Assembly (NCBI GenBank): GCA_001692895.1
Contig: KV748203.1
Location: 62,001 to 126,000, forward strand
Direction of reading: 5' to 3'
Origin: Cenococcum geophilum 1.58
Taxonomy: Eukaryota > Ascomycota > Dothideomycetes > Gloniales > Gloniaceae
DNA length: 64,000 bases
Below the pieces are notes generated by a model. It was not told where the DNA came from. It was given only the letters and a program-made list of their open reading frames with translations, and made no database searches. Positions 43,501 to 56,080 of this stretch are shown one piece after another. How positions within the stretch are numbered: the stretch's first letter is position 1; the number at the start of each line of letters is the position of its first letter. The position numbers were made by a program, and so were the translations under genes.

Positions 43501-45639
43501 TTTTTTTTTTTTTTTTTTTTTTTATCCATTGTATTATACTACGTACAATACTGCGCATGCGCCTCTGGGCTATGGCGCTATAGTTCTATATATATAAATT
43601 CTTTTGGGGCAGCTTAATATGTACTAGTAGCTATATCCTAGTATTTATAAACCCCTAAATTAGGGGTTTATAGTTTCCTAGTAAAAATACTAAGATACTA
43701 CAACTACTAGGGAATGAGAAAATGGTAAGAAAAACTGTAAGAAATCCTAACCCCTGTCCCTGTCCTTTTGCAATTTATTTCTGTCCTTTTACTCTCTACT
43801 GTCTTTTAACCTAAAAGCCTAGTAGGAGTTACCTCCTTCTAGACTTCTATTAATTTTATTCTTCTATAGAGTCTTCTACGCTAGTACTATGTACTAATTT
43901 AGCTGCTCTAAGATTCTCGCAGTCTCTACTATTAGCAAAGTGTTTTTCTTTACAATTAATGCAAAGAGGGGTGGTATGCTTGNAAGGCCTNCCGCTTATT
44001 AAGCANGTAGGACAGCAGTNGTCTTTAGATAGATNTNNAGCCGCANAATATCTANAGGCCCTANTAGAGCATCTGTCTCCTNTATNGCCAAATTTTTGGC
44101 AGCTANTACACTGCGTAGTAGGAGAGACTTTAAGGTACTTTACTACCTTAGTAGCTGTACCTGCAATTAATATCTCTTTTTGCTTAAGGATTTCTTGTCT
44201 TTTTTCTTCGTTCTCTATAGTAAAAACTATAGAGCTAAATCTGGTCTGTAGATTGTGTCTTTTTTCACTAGATAAGATCCATCTAGGTAGTCCTTGTATC
44301 CTTATAGGATTAAAGGTCTCAATCTCTTCTTTTAGAAGCTTAGAGCCTCCTTCTCCTAGGAAAGGTAGGGTAGGAACCCTATGGGCTATAATTTAAACCC
44401 ATAGTTCTAGTTTTTATTCTCTTTAAAAGGTAAAGCAGTTATGCCAGATCTCCTTATATTTGACTAGGAAATCTGCATTATACTCTTCTGTAGTCGTAAG
44501 GAGAATATTTTATTTTCCTTTAGTTCTAGCTATAGACGCTAGAACTGGCTTTTTTACTTACAGTTTTAATATAAATAGTTGATTGACTTTATTTTGTATA
44601 GAGAAGGTATCTAGAGGTTAGTCCTTTTCGTCTGTAATTAGGACTAGTTTCCTTTTTTATAGCTGCTTTTTCTTACTTCTAGTAGAAGTAGAACCCCTAC
44701 TAGAAGAAGAAGGGGCAGAAGGTAGTGGTGGTGATGGTAAGGAGGGTGGGGAGGACGAAAAAGAAGGGAGGTCCTTCTTNAGTCTCTCTGCGTAAGTATT
44801 TTTAGTAGAAGCTACCTCCTTANGGAGAGCTTTTACTTCTTNTACTAGTCCTTCTAGGACCTCTTTTGNCTCTTCTTCTTCTTCTTCTTTTGCAAAGGGG
44901 TTTTTTCCTATTAGGATATTGTGTGTATAGTCCACTAGCTATCTAACTTGTTCTTCTTATTCTTCTCCTTCTAGCCCTCTATAGGCCTGGATTAGGCTTC
45001 TTAAAGCCTTATATAGATGTTCTTCCGGAGAAAGGGAAGACGGAGGTATACTAGGTATACTATCCGTAGTAGTTGTTAGTTTTATTGTCTTTCTTTTTTG
45101 TAGGTTTTTAGTTTTCTTTTTTAGGAGAAGACTAAGGATGTCCTCTTTTTTTTCCTGTCCTAAACGGGCCAGGAGAAGGAGAAGGGGGAGAAAAAGTAGA
45201 TGTAGAACCTTCATTACTTATTTCTATAGGAGGTTTTTTTTTAGACCTATTAGGCCTTGGCATTTTATATCTTATAGGGGGGTTTCTAGTTTTTACTATC
45301 TTTATACCCTTTCTCCTTACTAATCCTACTAGAAGATTTCTGGGGAGATTAGGCTAAAAGGTAGTAGAAAGACTAGCCCCTATTAGTATTCGTAGTAGTA
45401 GTTGTAGTTTTGGTGTTCCTGTCCGTGCCTCGCTTATAAGCTAGGACCACCCCTAAGAAGAATTTTCTGCTAGGGAAAAGGGGGTAAAACGACAAATAAA
45501 TCCACCTCTAGCTCGCTAGGCAGTGAGAATTAGGTCTTAAAAGTTAGGAAATCGATTGTTTTTGATGGTAAGATGGGTATGCGTAAGTTTTGAAGTGCGG
45601 CGCTACCTTTTGGTAAGGTTGCATGTGTGGTGAAAGGTT
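43501..45639 (-). mobile_element. ORF1-only LINE copy 1, TSD TATACAGTTAG
   Basis: The 11-bp direct repeat TATACAGTTAG at 43490-43500 and 45640-45650 encloses 2139 bp. A run of 23 T at 43501-43523 is the poly-A tail in the minus orientation, as expected for target-primed reverse transcription. It contains only a Gag-like ORF1 and 3' untranslated region, with no reverse transcriptase. It is about 90% similar by eye to copy 2 at 50876-53042. Many single ambiguous bases occur at 43983-44106 and 44780-44869. Confidence 0.85.
43856..45263 (-). pseudogene. LINE ORF1 (Gag-like, CCHC zinc knuckles), copy 1
   Basis: From ATG at 45263 to TAA at 43856 the minus strand matches ORF1 of copy 2, including the N-terminus PRPRPKK-like, an acidic Glu-run (about 44870-44890) and the Cys-rich C-terminus with zinc knuckles at about 44110-43930. 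Its length is not a multiple of three, so at least one indel is present besides stops. ORFs at 44657-44935 and 44957-45214 are fragments of it. Confidence 0.75.
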
Positions 45640-45800
45640 TATACAGTTAGCTATTAAGTAGGTTAACTGCGTATCAAGAAATATATAGTTAGCTTTTAAA
45701 GTTATTAAATAGGTTAACTGCGTGTTATTTAACTTTTAGATGTATTAAATTGGTTAATTGCGTGTCAAGTTGGTTAATTACGTGTCGAGTTGGTCAAATT

Positions 45801-48800
45801 ACATGTCAATTACGCGAAACGCGAAAACCAAAGTCTACTTAAATCTTATCCTGCGAATATTTTCCCGATGTTACCAAATTTTTTACTATTAAAATCTAGA
45901 TACTAACCTTAAATACGGAAATATTTATCTCCTTTATCGTCCTCTTTCACCTCGCCTAAGTTAAATCTTGTATATCTATGCTTCTTAGTGCCATAGCATT
46001 TCCTATACACCAATTTATTTAACTTAAAAAGAGTCCAAAGTAGATTAAATGTAATTTCTTCACTATCTTATAGCGATTTAAGGCGCTGTTTTATTAAAGT
46101 ATATATATCCCTAATATAGTTCACTAAGAGGTCAAGGTAAATACTATTCTCTAGGGCTCTTTTATAAGCTTTTAGCTTAGAAAGGAAGTAGTATAATATA
46201 TTCCGCTCTACCTAGTCTTAAGTTAGCAGCCAATCTAGGGCCTAATGGATAGGGTTTCATACCGTAGGTTTATCTTCCTTAAGGAAAGTTTTATCTATAC
46301 CTTATAGAACAGACCTAAGTATATCCTATAGGCCTTTAAACTTGACATTAACAAGGTGCGTTATGCGTTTAGTCTTCTTATTTATTATTTCGCCGTTAGT
46401 AACATAAATCCGGTAGCTATTTTCGTGCTTACTAATATATATACAAATAACAAATATATATTCGTTATATGCGTCTACTTTAGAAGGTACTGTAGAGGAT
46501 TTAACTATCTTATACTTTAAGGTTACATTATCCTAGCTATATATAGTAAATTAACTAGGGTTATACTTTTAGTTTAGTAGGGATATATATTTTATTAACT
46601 GTCTTATACTCTACCTTTAAAGCTTAAGCTCTCGCTTCTTTAGGTTAGAAGCTATCTATAGCTTAAGGCTTAGTAGCCTTAGGAGTGTCTATAGCGCTAG
46701 GTATTACTTTTACTACCTTTAATACGTCCTTAAGCAGCTCCGCGAGGTAAAGAATGGTAACTAGGTCTAAGGGTAGTATAACTAGGCTAAAAAGAGGCGT
46801 TTACGGACTTTTACAGCTAGGAGGGGTATCTAGAGACACCTTATATGGCTTTATAACCTTAGGCTAGTTTAATATTATTACTTTATAAAGCTTTAGTAAC
46901 GTAGTACTGGGTTAAAGTATAAATAAGCTAAGTTTATAGAGGAGGCTAATAGTATCGTTTTTTAAGAGAAACTAACCCTCTTTATACCTAGCAATGCGAC
47001 AGAAGCTATAGCTATGCCACAATTATTTACTATACCCCTCTAGCGATACGGCTTTCCTTTATTAATCCTAGAAAACGCTAAATAGATATTAGCATCATTT
47101 TAACAGGGTAAAAGGCTCTACTTAGTACGGTTATGCAAAGTCTTAGTAGTAAACATTAGAGTAAACGCTAGATAATACTAATATCCTCACAGCATTGTAG
47201 AGACTAAGCCTAGTAGTAGGCTTAAGGCACGCTCCTACTATAGCTATAAAAATAGAGTGTGGCGGGATCTTAGTTTTAGTCTTAGTTAATATATAGGAGC
47301 CAGATGGATGTCTTTAATTAATAAAAGGTAAGGGCGATGCAGAAGGACTTCTTTTAGTAAGTAGTTTTACCTAGACCCGTATAAATATAACTTGTATATA
47401 GGAAGGTAAAGGTAAAAGATATTAAACCTTAATTGGATATTAAGCGTCGTGTTTTACTAAATATAAAAGTAAGTCTTATTACGCCGGCTTATATTATAAT
47501 AGAGGCTACTCCTAAGTATTAGCGAATCGGCTTATAAATCTTTACTTACCTAACTCCTTCCCCTACTAAATACATTTAGAGGTGCCTAACTTCGGCAGAT
47601 ATTATATAAATACCCCTAGCCGCCTAACTCTAAAGTCTACTTTTTAATATTTTCTCGTATAGCCATTTCTTATAAAAAAGGTATATGTTATCTTAATACC
47701 TACTTATTATAATTGCTAACAAATATAGTAGAGTTTGCCCTAGTCTAATAAACAGTCTATAGGACTTTTAGACTCTTATAAGTTCCATATATTACTTTAA
47801 TTCACTTAACGAGTCCCTTTTCTCCACCTAGAGCGACGCTATAACAGCTATCACCCTTATTGCGCAGATAGAGGTTTTATACGGATACGTCAAAACAATA
47901 TACGATAAATTCTAAGCTACTAAGATGCGCCCTACAAAGAGCCAGATCAAGGCATTTTGTAGCTTCGCTAGCAAAATTACTAAAGCGGCGACGGAGCTAT
48001 CTAAAGTAATCTAAGCATCGACAGAATTACGCAGAAAGCGCCCTACTAAAGACGGCAGCAAATTTTTAGCTAAAGTTCAGGAATACGAGTTAGGAGGCTA
48101 ACTAAACATAACTATATTAAAGAGAAACCTCACTCTAATTTTTAAAGGCCTAAAAGACTTAGCCCTTAATTTAAGCCAAGTTAAGGTAAGAAAGAAAGCT
48201 CTTTAGAAGAGATATAGTACAATCTATTATCTGCGTCCTAAAACTATAGTTAGGTAGGCAAGAAATTTTTCACCTTCTATATAGGCACTAGGTACTATAT
48301 CTTAAGATACTTTTAACTATCTTGTTAAGGAGTTAGAGTCTAAAGAGATATACATATTACTATTAGATATTTATAGTGTTCTATATACCCTAGGAGCTAA
48401 AAAACTATTAAATTAGTACCATAAGTATTAGAACTTAGTTAAAGGTTAGGTATAGTTAAATAATATCTTTAGAGAAGTAACTAACTGGTAATTAGTTATT
48501 AATAAAAAGGCGGCGTCACTATTAAACGCTAAATAACTAAAGAAACGGAAGCGTGTTAAAGGCGAACCTAAAAATACTAAGTAATCGCCGGTGGTACAGA
48601 TAGGAGGAATAGAGACTTAGTAATTAGAGATAGCGTAGATAAAAAAAACTTACTATAGGAGATATGTAGATAGAAAGGCGTAAGTAGGGTTCCTTATATT
48701 ATATATAAGGCACTACTAACAATATTTACTATAGAAATTCAATATATATTCTTAAGAGCACCTAAGAGTCTTATACGCAACTTAGAAAGCCCCCTTTCCA

Positions 48801-50865
48801 ATGTAATTAAAGCTAGTAATTAATAGGAAATAGAAAATAGGCTAGGAGAAATGGAAACAGTATATATATTAGCGGTGGTTACTAAGGGGCAGAGTAAAGA
48901 TATCTCTATTACCTTCTAGGCTAGTTATAAAGAGGGAGTTTAAATAATTAAGTCTTTTAAGATGTAGCTAACCTAGTTAGCTTTACCTAGCTATCTATTA
49001 CTTTAACCTTATACCTAGCGGGAACAAAATATTCTATATTTTATATAATATTTCTTTATCTCTAGTACGGCTTAGTGCCTTTCACTACTTTTAGGTTATA
49101 AATAGTGACTAAGGTACCTTTACTGCATTCTATTTTTCTATTATAATCTTCTAGGTTAAATATACTAGCGGTTATATATTCTTATTACTTTCCCTAAATA
49201 TAAATTCTAAGTTAGCTTTAAATATACTTTAAGGGGTTTAAATAATCTTAATATACCTTTTTAAATATAATTAATTAGTAATAAGGTTTTGCGGAGGCAC
49301 CTATAGTAAGAGAAAATCTATCCCATATTATTAGCATTCCTCTTTAGGCCCTAAAATAGATCCTTATAAAGTATTTACTAGTAGGACTAGCTTATAACGC
49401 GAACTCTCTCCTAAATTGTTCGGATAAAGGAGATAGGTATCGCGATAAATGCGGCTACTAGAGTGCAGACTAAAAGAGGTCGTATATAAGTATAAAGACG
49501 GCGCCTGGCGAAAGCTAAACAATATAAGTATAAGTGGCGTAACTATTTTATATAAGTCAGCTATATAGACTATAGAAATGGCTTATATTACATACACTTT
49601 AGCTATAAGGTATTTTAGTCCTCAATCCTCTGGCAGCGCTAGTCCTAATAGCAAAATACTAAAGGCGGGTCCTTTTTGTTTATAAAGGTTTGTAAGGTTT
49701 AAAAAGTCCCAAATTATAGAAAAGATAGCAAAAGTATTAGGGTAATAGTATTAAAGTTAGTATAAAAATGGAGCATAGAAAGTTCTAGTAGAGACGTACC
49801 AGTTAGCTAGGGCGTAAGAAGGGTAAAGAGGTGGATTATAGGCTTATATATCGGGCGACTTTAAAGAACTACGCTACGGGTGCTTAGCGAAGTGGAATTA
49901 AAGGAAGGGCTTATAGGAATATAAATATATTGCTAAGTTAATAAAGGGTATAGCTACTTTTTAAGCGTTAGTACCCGACGGGAAATTGATATAAATTACT
50001 AGGCCGCTATCCTTTTAGCTAAGTTATGGCCGGTTTTACCTTACCTTAAAATTCTTGCCCACTTATAACAACTTTTAACTTTAGCTTTTTAGCGTAATAA
50101 GATCATATGTATAATGTGCTAAGCAGTAGAACAGGTAAGGCGCCCGCGATAATGCGTATTTAACTATACATTCGCCCTATTCTATAGGATTAGAGTTAAT
50201 AGATATATGCGGGCTTCGGCTTATAGCCTATAGATAATAGCTTTCACTTAGCTCTTCTAACCTTTATAGATACTCTAAGCATTAATATAGTTGTTATCGT
50301 GGTTAGCCCTTATTTAATAGTATAGATTAATAGGCAACGAATACCTATATACGGCCAATTTAGGATTACTTCTTACGTCTTTTAGGGAGGGTAAAATTAT
50401 ATACTTTTATCCAGCAGACCTACTGCCTAGAATAGTCCTATAGTGGCCATATTAAAATGCTATAAAAGGTATATAAAAGAATATATTTCCCTATTACCTA
50501 TTTTCTTATACACTTTATTTTCCCCTACTAAAACGAGAGCCTCTTGCTAATTTTAGCTGCTTGGCGTTAACCGCATAATATATTACTACTTTAACTAATC
50601 GTTTTACTACACTAAATATAGGGCTTAGCCTCGCCATATTTAGTTAGAATGTAGCTAGGATAAATATACGAAAGCCTAAGCCAATAGGCACTATTGTACC
50701 AATACGTCACTAGCCAAAGGTCTAAATGGTAAAGTGCTAGTAATAGGGTCATTAAAGACTGTGGGCGACTATCCTTAGTATCCGCCTTAAAAGGTATAGG
50801 TAAATAATAAAAACTTAGATATCTACTAAAAAAATAAAAACTTAGCCACCTAGCCCTATTATCTA
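45801..50865. other. RIP-decayed DNA with coding-like remnants, unassigned
   Basis: This 5-kb stretch is strongly decayed. Plus-strand 47830-48600 reads through stops as a charged, helical protein (for example TKSQIKAFCSFASKITKAAT and SKFLAKVQEYELGG), reminiscent of fungal STAND-type N-terminal or transposon proteins, but I cannot name it. 49420-50020 has basic coding-like runs. No terminal repeats were paired. Confidence 0.35.
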
Positions 50866-50875
50866 CGATTTCTTA

Positions 50876-53042
50876 AGCTTCTATATATAGAACCCCAACC
50901 TTCACCACACATGCAACCTTACCAAAAGGTAGCGCCACACTCCAAAACTTACGCATACCCATCTTACCATCAAAAACAATCAATTTTCTAACTTTCAAGA
51001 CCTAATTCCTACTGCCTAGCGAGCTAGAGGTGGATTTATTTGTTGTTTTACCCACTTTCTCCTAACAGAAAAATTTCTCTAAGGGTGGCCCTAGCTTATA
51101 AGCGAGGCACGGACAGGAACACCAAAACTACTACTACTACTACCAATACCACCAATACCAAAACTACAAAATAGGGGCTAGTTTCTCTACTACCTCTTAG
51201 CCTAATCTCCCCAGAAATCTTCTAGTAGGATTAGTAAGGAGAAAAGGGTATAAGGATAGTAAAAACTAGGAAAACCCCCCTATAAGACACAAAATGCCAA
51301 GGCCCGGTAGGCCTAAAAAGAAACCTCCTATAGAAATAAGTGATAATGAGTCTACATCTACATTCACTTTTTCTGGCCCTTTTCCTTCTCCTGGCCTATT
51401 TGGGACAGGAGAAAAAAGAGGACATCCTCAGTCTTCTACCAAAAAAGAAAACTAAAAACCTGCAAAAAAGACAACCAAACTGATGACTTTTACGGCTGGT
51501 ATACCTAGTATATCTTTCTCTACCCTTTCTCCAGAATAACACCTATAAAAGGCTTTAGATAGCCTAACCCAGGCCTATAAAGGGCTAGAAGAAGAAGAAG
51601 AAGAAGAAGAAGACAAAAAGGAACAAGTTAAATAGCTAGAGGACTATACACGTAGTGTTCTAGCAGGAGAAAACCCCTTTATAAAAGGAAAAGAAAAGAC
51701 AAAAGATGTCCTAAAAGGACTAGTTGAAGAAGTACGAGCTCTCCGTAAGGAGGTAGCCCCTACTAAAGAAACATACGNAGAGAGGCTAAAGAAGGACCTC
51801 CCTACTTCGTCCTCTCTACCCTACTCGTTACTACNATTTCCTACTCCTTCTACTTCTACTAGAAGTAAGAAAAAGCAGCTATAAGAAAGAAAGCTAGTCC
51901 TAATTACAGACCAAAAGGATCAACCTTTAGATACCTTCTCTATACGAAACAAAGTCAATTAACTATTTGCATCAAAACTGCAAGTAGAAAAACCGGTTTT
52001 AGCATCTATTGCTAAAACTAAAGGAAAACAAAATATTCTCCTTACGACTACGGAAGAGTATAATGCAGATTTCCTAGTCAAATATAAGGAAATTTGGCAT
52101 AACTGCTTTACCTTTTAAAGAGAACAAAAACTAGAACCATGGGTTCAAATTATAGCCCATGGGGTTCCTACCCTACCTTTCTTAGGAGAAGGAGGCTCTA
52201 AGCTTCTAAAAGAAGAAATTGAGACTTTTAATCCTATAAGGATATAAGGACTACCTAGATGGATCTTATCTAGTGTAAAAAGACACGATCTATAGACCAG
52301 ATTTGGCTCTATAGTTTTTACTATAGAGAACGAAGAAAAAAGACAAGAAATCCTTAAGCAAAAAGAGATATCAATTGCAGGTACAGCTACTAAGGTAGTA
52401 AAATACCTCGAAGTCTCTCCTACTACGCAGTGTAATAGCTGCCAAAAATTTGGCTATATAGGAGACAGATGCTCTAATAGGGCCTGTAGATATTGTGCGG
52501 CTGCACATCTATTTAAAGACCACTGCTGTCCTACCTGCTTAATAAGCGGCAGGCCTTGCAAGCATACCACCCCTCTTTGCATTAATTGTAAAGAAAAACA
52601 CTTTGCTAATAGTAAAGACTGCGAGAATCTTAGAGCAGCTAAACTAGTACATAGTACTAGTATAGAAGATTCTATGGAAGAATAAAATTAATAGGAGTCT
52701 AGAAGGAGGTAACTCCTACTAAGCTTCTGGGTAAAAGGTAGTAGAGAGCAAAAGGACAGAAATAAATTGCAAAAGGATAGGGATAGGGGTTAGGATTTCT
52801 TACAGTTTTTCTTACCATTTTCTCATTCCCTAGTAGTTGTAGTATCTTAGTATTTTACTAGGAAACTATAAACTCCTAATTTAGGGGTTTATAAACTACT
52901 AGGACATAGCTACTAGTACATATTAAGCTGCCTAAGAAAAGGATTTATGTATATAGAACTATAGCGCCATAGCCAAAAGGCTGCATGCGTAGTATTGTAC
53001 GTAGTATAATATAACGGATAAAAAAAATAAATAAAAAAAAAC
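50876..53042 (+). mobile_element. ORF1-only LINE copy 2, TSD CGATTTCTTA
   Basis: CGATTTCTTA occurs at 50866-50875 and 53043-53052, and the 2167 bp between ends in an A-rich tail (about 53019-53042). The 5' end carries about 20 more bases than copy 1, so copy 1 is slightly 5'-truncated. As in copy 1, ORF1 is followed directly by a 3' untranslated region of about 350 bp and the tail, with no ORF2. The two copies point away from each other and have different TSDs, so they are separate insertions. Confidence 0.85.
51294..52685 (+). pseudogene. LINE ORF1 (Gag-like, CCHC zinc knuckles), copy 2
   Basis: ATG at 51294 (MPRPGRPKKKPP) to TAA at 52685 is 1392 nt, 463 codons in one frame with a few TAA/TAG stops. 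There is a Lys/Pro-rich N-terminus, an acidic run of Glu at about 51590-51612, a helical central part, and a C-terminal Cys/His array: CNSCQKFGYIGDRC, CRYCAAAHLFKDHCC, and CINCKEKHFANSKDC (about 52420-52620). This is the arrangement of ORF1 proteins in Tad1-like fungal LINEs, which bind the element RNA. Confidence 0.85.
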
Positions 53043-53199
53043 CGATTTCTTACCTAGAACGTAATAGGCAGTAGAAATATAAGAGTAAGGGTTATAGGAA
53101 ATGCGGTATTATAAAGGATTGTAGATAGCTCAACCTACGCGGCGTGTTTAGACTCTGCAGTAACTAGAAGATTATTAGTGCTAAACATCCTACTAAATA

Positions 53200-54000
53200 A
53201 AAAATATACCTTCGGCCTTCACATCCTCTAGTAATTTATCTGCACTTATATAGCCTTAAGCCTAGTACTTAGCAATAATGTCCCTAAACGCGGCTAGGGA
53301 AGCTAGGCTTAGATATTCCCCCCAGGCATATACGTCATATATCACTTTGTTTAAAAGCTCTTTATATAGTTTAGATCCTATTATTACTTTATAAAAGGTA
53401 GAACTAAAAGTAAACACCTTACTCCTTATTAAGATACCTTTGTTATTAGGATACTTATAACTAGTCTTATAACAGATAAGAGGGGCTTTATCATTAATTA
53501 AAGATCCAGCAAAGTTGCCAAGCTTTGCGTTAAGGTCTTTATTAAGGAAGACGTTATTATAGGAGATATCCCTATATATTACATTTCTAGAATAAATAAA
53601 AGTAATTAAGGCCGTAATCTATTCAACCTAATAGAGTTATTACGGAAGCGGAACGGGTTTATTTTATCTTGTAAAGTACTGTCTTATAGAACCGTTACAA
53701 GCATATTATAGGATAAAAGCGTCCTCTAGGCTCCTATAATATTAAAGAACCCCATTATAATTATATCCAAGGCGTTAGTAGACACGCTTTTCTCTCTTAA
53801 TAAATTATAGCTTAGAAGGCCAGACAAACTTTATAATGGTATTAAGATAAATAACTAGTCCCGTAATGCCATAGCCTACTATATCTTAGCCATTTAAACT
53901 ATATAGGTAACAAACAGTACACTCTGTTAGAGGCATCTATAATAGTTATAGTACCTATACCCACAGTATTAAAAAATAAAAGGGGTGTATATACTATAGG
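53200..54000 (-). pseudogene. Fungal protein kinase relic
   Basis: The minus strand gives a glycine-loop-like VGIGTITIIDAS (about 53960), a catalytic loop NVIYRDISYNNVFLN (about 53595-53550), and KLGNFAGS in place of DFG (about 53530). Further on are ICYKTSYKYPNN, ILIRSKVFTFSSTFYKVIIG and a C-lobe ending ISADKLLEDVKAEGIF (about 53210). The catalytic Asp and Asn remain, but DFG Asp is Asn, and the first half has several stops and a likely frameshift. It belongs to a large group of short fungal kinases with unknown targets. Confidence 0.75.
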
Positions 54001-54799
54001 ATCGTGTTTATTACTCTATTAATAAAGCCGCTAAGAGAGTAGAGCGTCTCTAGGGAGCGTAAGGGACCCAGTAGGCGGGCTAAATCGTTTCTAAATTTTG
54101 CTAAAGGGGATTAACAATATTAGATTAAGGAGCCCGTAGATTATTAATATAGGGATATATAAAGGAAACCAAAGGCATAAAGAAGGGTTAAGGAAGAGTT
54201 AAAGAAGTATCTTAAAATGATTTAGGAGCGTGGCTCGGATCTAAGCTTAGCGCGTCGCCTTATATATTAACGCTAGGCCCAGTAAGGAAGTAGTTAGATC
54301 ATTACCTATAAGGGAGTCCTTAGAGGCGGTAGGCTTGCTATAATATAGCGTATAAATATAACTAAAGCAAAAGAAAATGCAGATACTATAACTATATAGA
54401 TACTACCCATTAATATAATAGCCTAATAAACCCGGTTTCGTTTATTTTCTAGCATATAAAGGGTAGTATCGCTAATTATCACCTCAACTAGTAAAAGAAT
54501 CACTACTAACCGAAACACTTAATAAACTAAATAATAAATGAATAAATGAATAAAGCTATAAAATCTATCTATAACGAATATAGGCCTTTATATAGGCCTA
54601 TACCTACAAAGTTATAAGTAATTACTTACGGACGTCGTCTAAAAAGGAATTAAAGGGAATCTGCTTATATAAGCAGGAAACAAATATAGAGGACTCTTTT
54701 AGAACTATCATTAACACAAAAATACGCCCAAGCTACTAACCCCATCCCTTCTACACGGCAACTCTGCCCTTCACTTTCGCAACTTTGGAAAAAGAGTGC
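54001..54799. other. RIP-decayed DNA, no gene recognised
   Basis: AT-rich. A patch near 54110-54310 reads in part as a charged protein, but I cannot assign it. Confidence 0.45.
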
Positions 54800-56080
54800 A
54801 CTTATAACAATCCAGCTTTGGCTTGCCGAACGCGTCTTTAGTAAGACTTAAGGGCATCTTTAAAATTCGAAAGCCCGCTCTTATAAACCTAGGTAGGCTT
54901 CCAAGCCACTTTATATTTACGCCCTAACTTAGTCATTCTTTCCCCTAAAATACCGTCAATCTCCCATTTATCATCTAAGCTCATTTTGTTAATTCTATCT
55001 TTTTTAGTCCTAGTACAACGCTTTATAGCAGGCTCTAGGTTTAAAACGTCGCTCCGGTTATTAGTAACGCCACCACTATTACCATCCTCGTCCTCGTCCT
55101 CGTTATAAGTACAATTGCTAGCCTCGTTATACGGCGGTTTAATGCTATAGAGAAGGGTAGGCTCCTAAAGCAAAGGGCTAGCGGGCCGCGGAGTAGATAC
55201 CACTTACTAGTTAACTTACGGGTATTAAGAGTCGAGGTTAAGGACAGGGATAGGAGGGCTAGAAGGCAGGTCTTCGTAATAGGTAGGTAGCCTTTATTAC
55301 TTCTAGGGACGTAAACTATCACCACCCTCGCCGCCCTCACCACCCCCGCTACTCTCTTTAATAGAGTTATTAGAATTATAATTGGTAACGTCGTCCCGCT
55401 TAAGCTAATTAAGCTTCCGCTTCTTTAGTATAAAGGATAATTCGCCTCCCGCATTCCCTTTCTTATAATTACCCTCCTCCCTAATAGGCGGATTATCTAC
55501 ATATAATGGTTATTAGGTTATAGTAATAATATTTTTAATATCTATAACTTACCAATATTATCTACATTATTGGCTATTAAGGAGTCTTAGTTAGTCGCTA
55601 TATAGGTCTCCAACTTCTATCTAGCCTAGGGGACAGTTATAATATTAATTCCCTCAGCTAGGCTATCCATTTCATTAACGTCTTCTACTATAGGTTTAAG
55701 ATGGTTATATATAGATGCGCTAAAGAGATCTTCCAGCTCCTCTAAAGAAGGTAGCTCCTCATCCTTATCATCCTTATCGCTGCGGTCATTTCCATTACCT
55801 AATAATTATTAAGTAAGGCCGTTATATAGGGGGGAAGTGCATACCCAGCTTATAAGGTGCTAGTTAATTACTAACCTTATCAGCTTTATTACTAATATTA
55901 CCGGCTCCATTACCTTTAGGTTTTAAGTCTAGGTTAGCTATATTATCTTTAATAAATATTAGATTCGCTACTAGCCGTTAAATATATTTATAGTTATTAA
56001 AAAAAGAGGGAGGGGATAATTGCTAAATTACCTTAATTACTTCCTCCAGCGTCTTAGCTATTACTTTCATTCTTGTAAAT
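54800..56080 (-). pseudogene. Chromodomain-like protein, RIP-decayed
   Basis: At 54990-54830 the minus strand encodes DDKWEIDGILGERMTKLG, then KYKVAWKPT, a stop where Trp is expected, and VYKSGLSNFKDALKSY. This fits a chromodomain (W-x-[VI]-x-x-I-L, Y-x-V-x-W-x-P-T-W, and a C-terminal helix). Upstream (about 55000-56000) is a long polar region with acidic and Gly/Ser-rich stretches (EDEDEDGNSGG, SSGGGEGGEGGD), likely disordered. Chromodomains bind methylated histone tails. This could be a stand-alone reader or the end of a chromovirus-like integrase, but no integrase was seen next to it. Confidence 0.5.

Larger units (their letters stand above)
43390..45800 (+). repeat. 50-bp tandem repeat interrupted by the LINE copy
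   Basis: Copies of a unit of about 50 bp with TTAACTACGTGTTAAGAAAT and ATATAGTTAGC lie at 43415-43500, and again after the LINE at 45640-45800. The array was therefore continuous before the LINE inserted. Confidence 0.7.

Noticed and set aside
43501..53042. One large transposon with 2-kb terminal inverted repeats
   Set aside because: Each copy has its own TSD and its own poly-A tail in the orientation expected for a LINE, so two separate insertions explain the arrangement better.
55041..55343. Minus-strand 100-codon ORF
   Set aside because: It is a different frame of the region preceding the chromodomain and has no support of its own.
36200..56080. A Starship giant element carrying FunK1, AAA+ and kinase cargo
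   Set aside because: No tyrosine-recombinase (DUF3435-type) captain gene or element ends were recognised in the window. Kept only as a question for the wider region.
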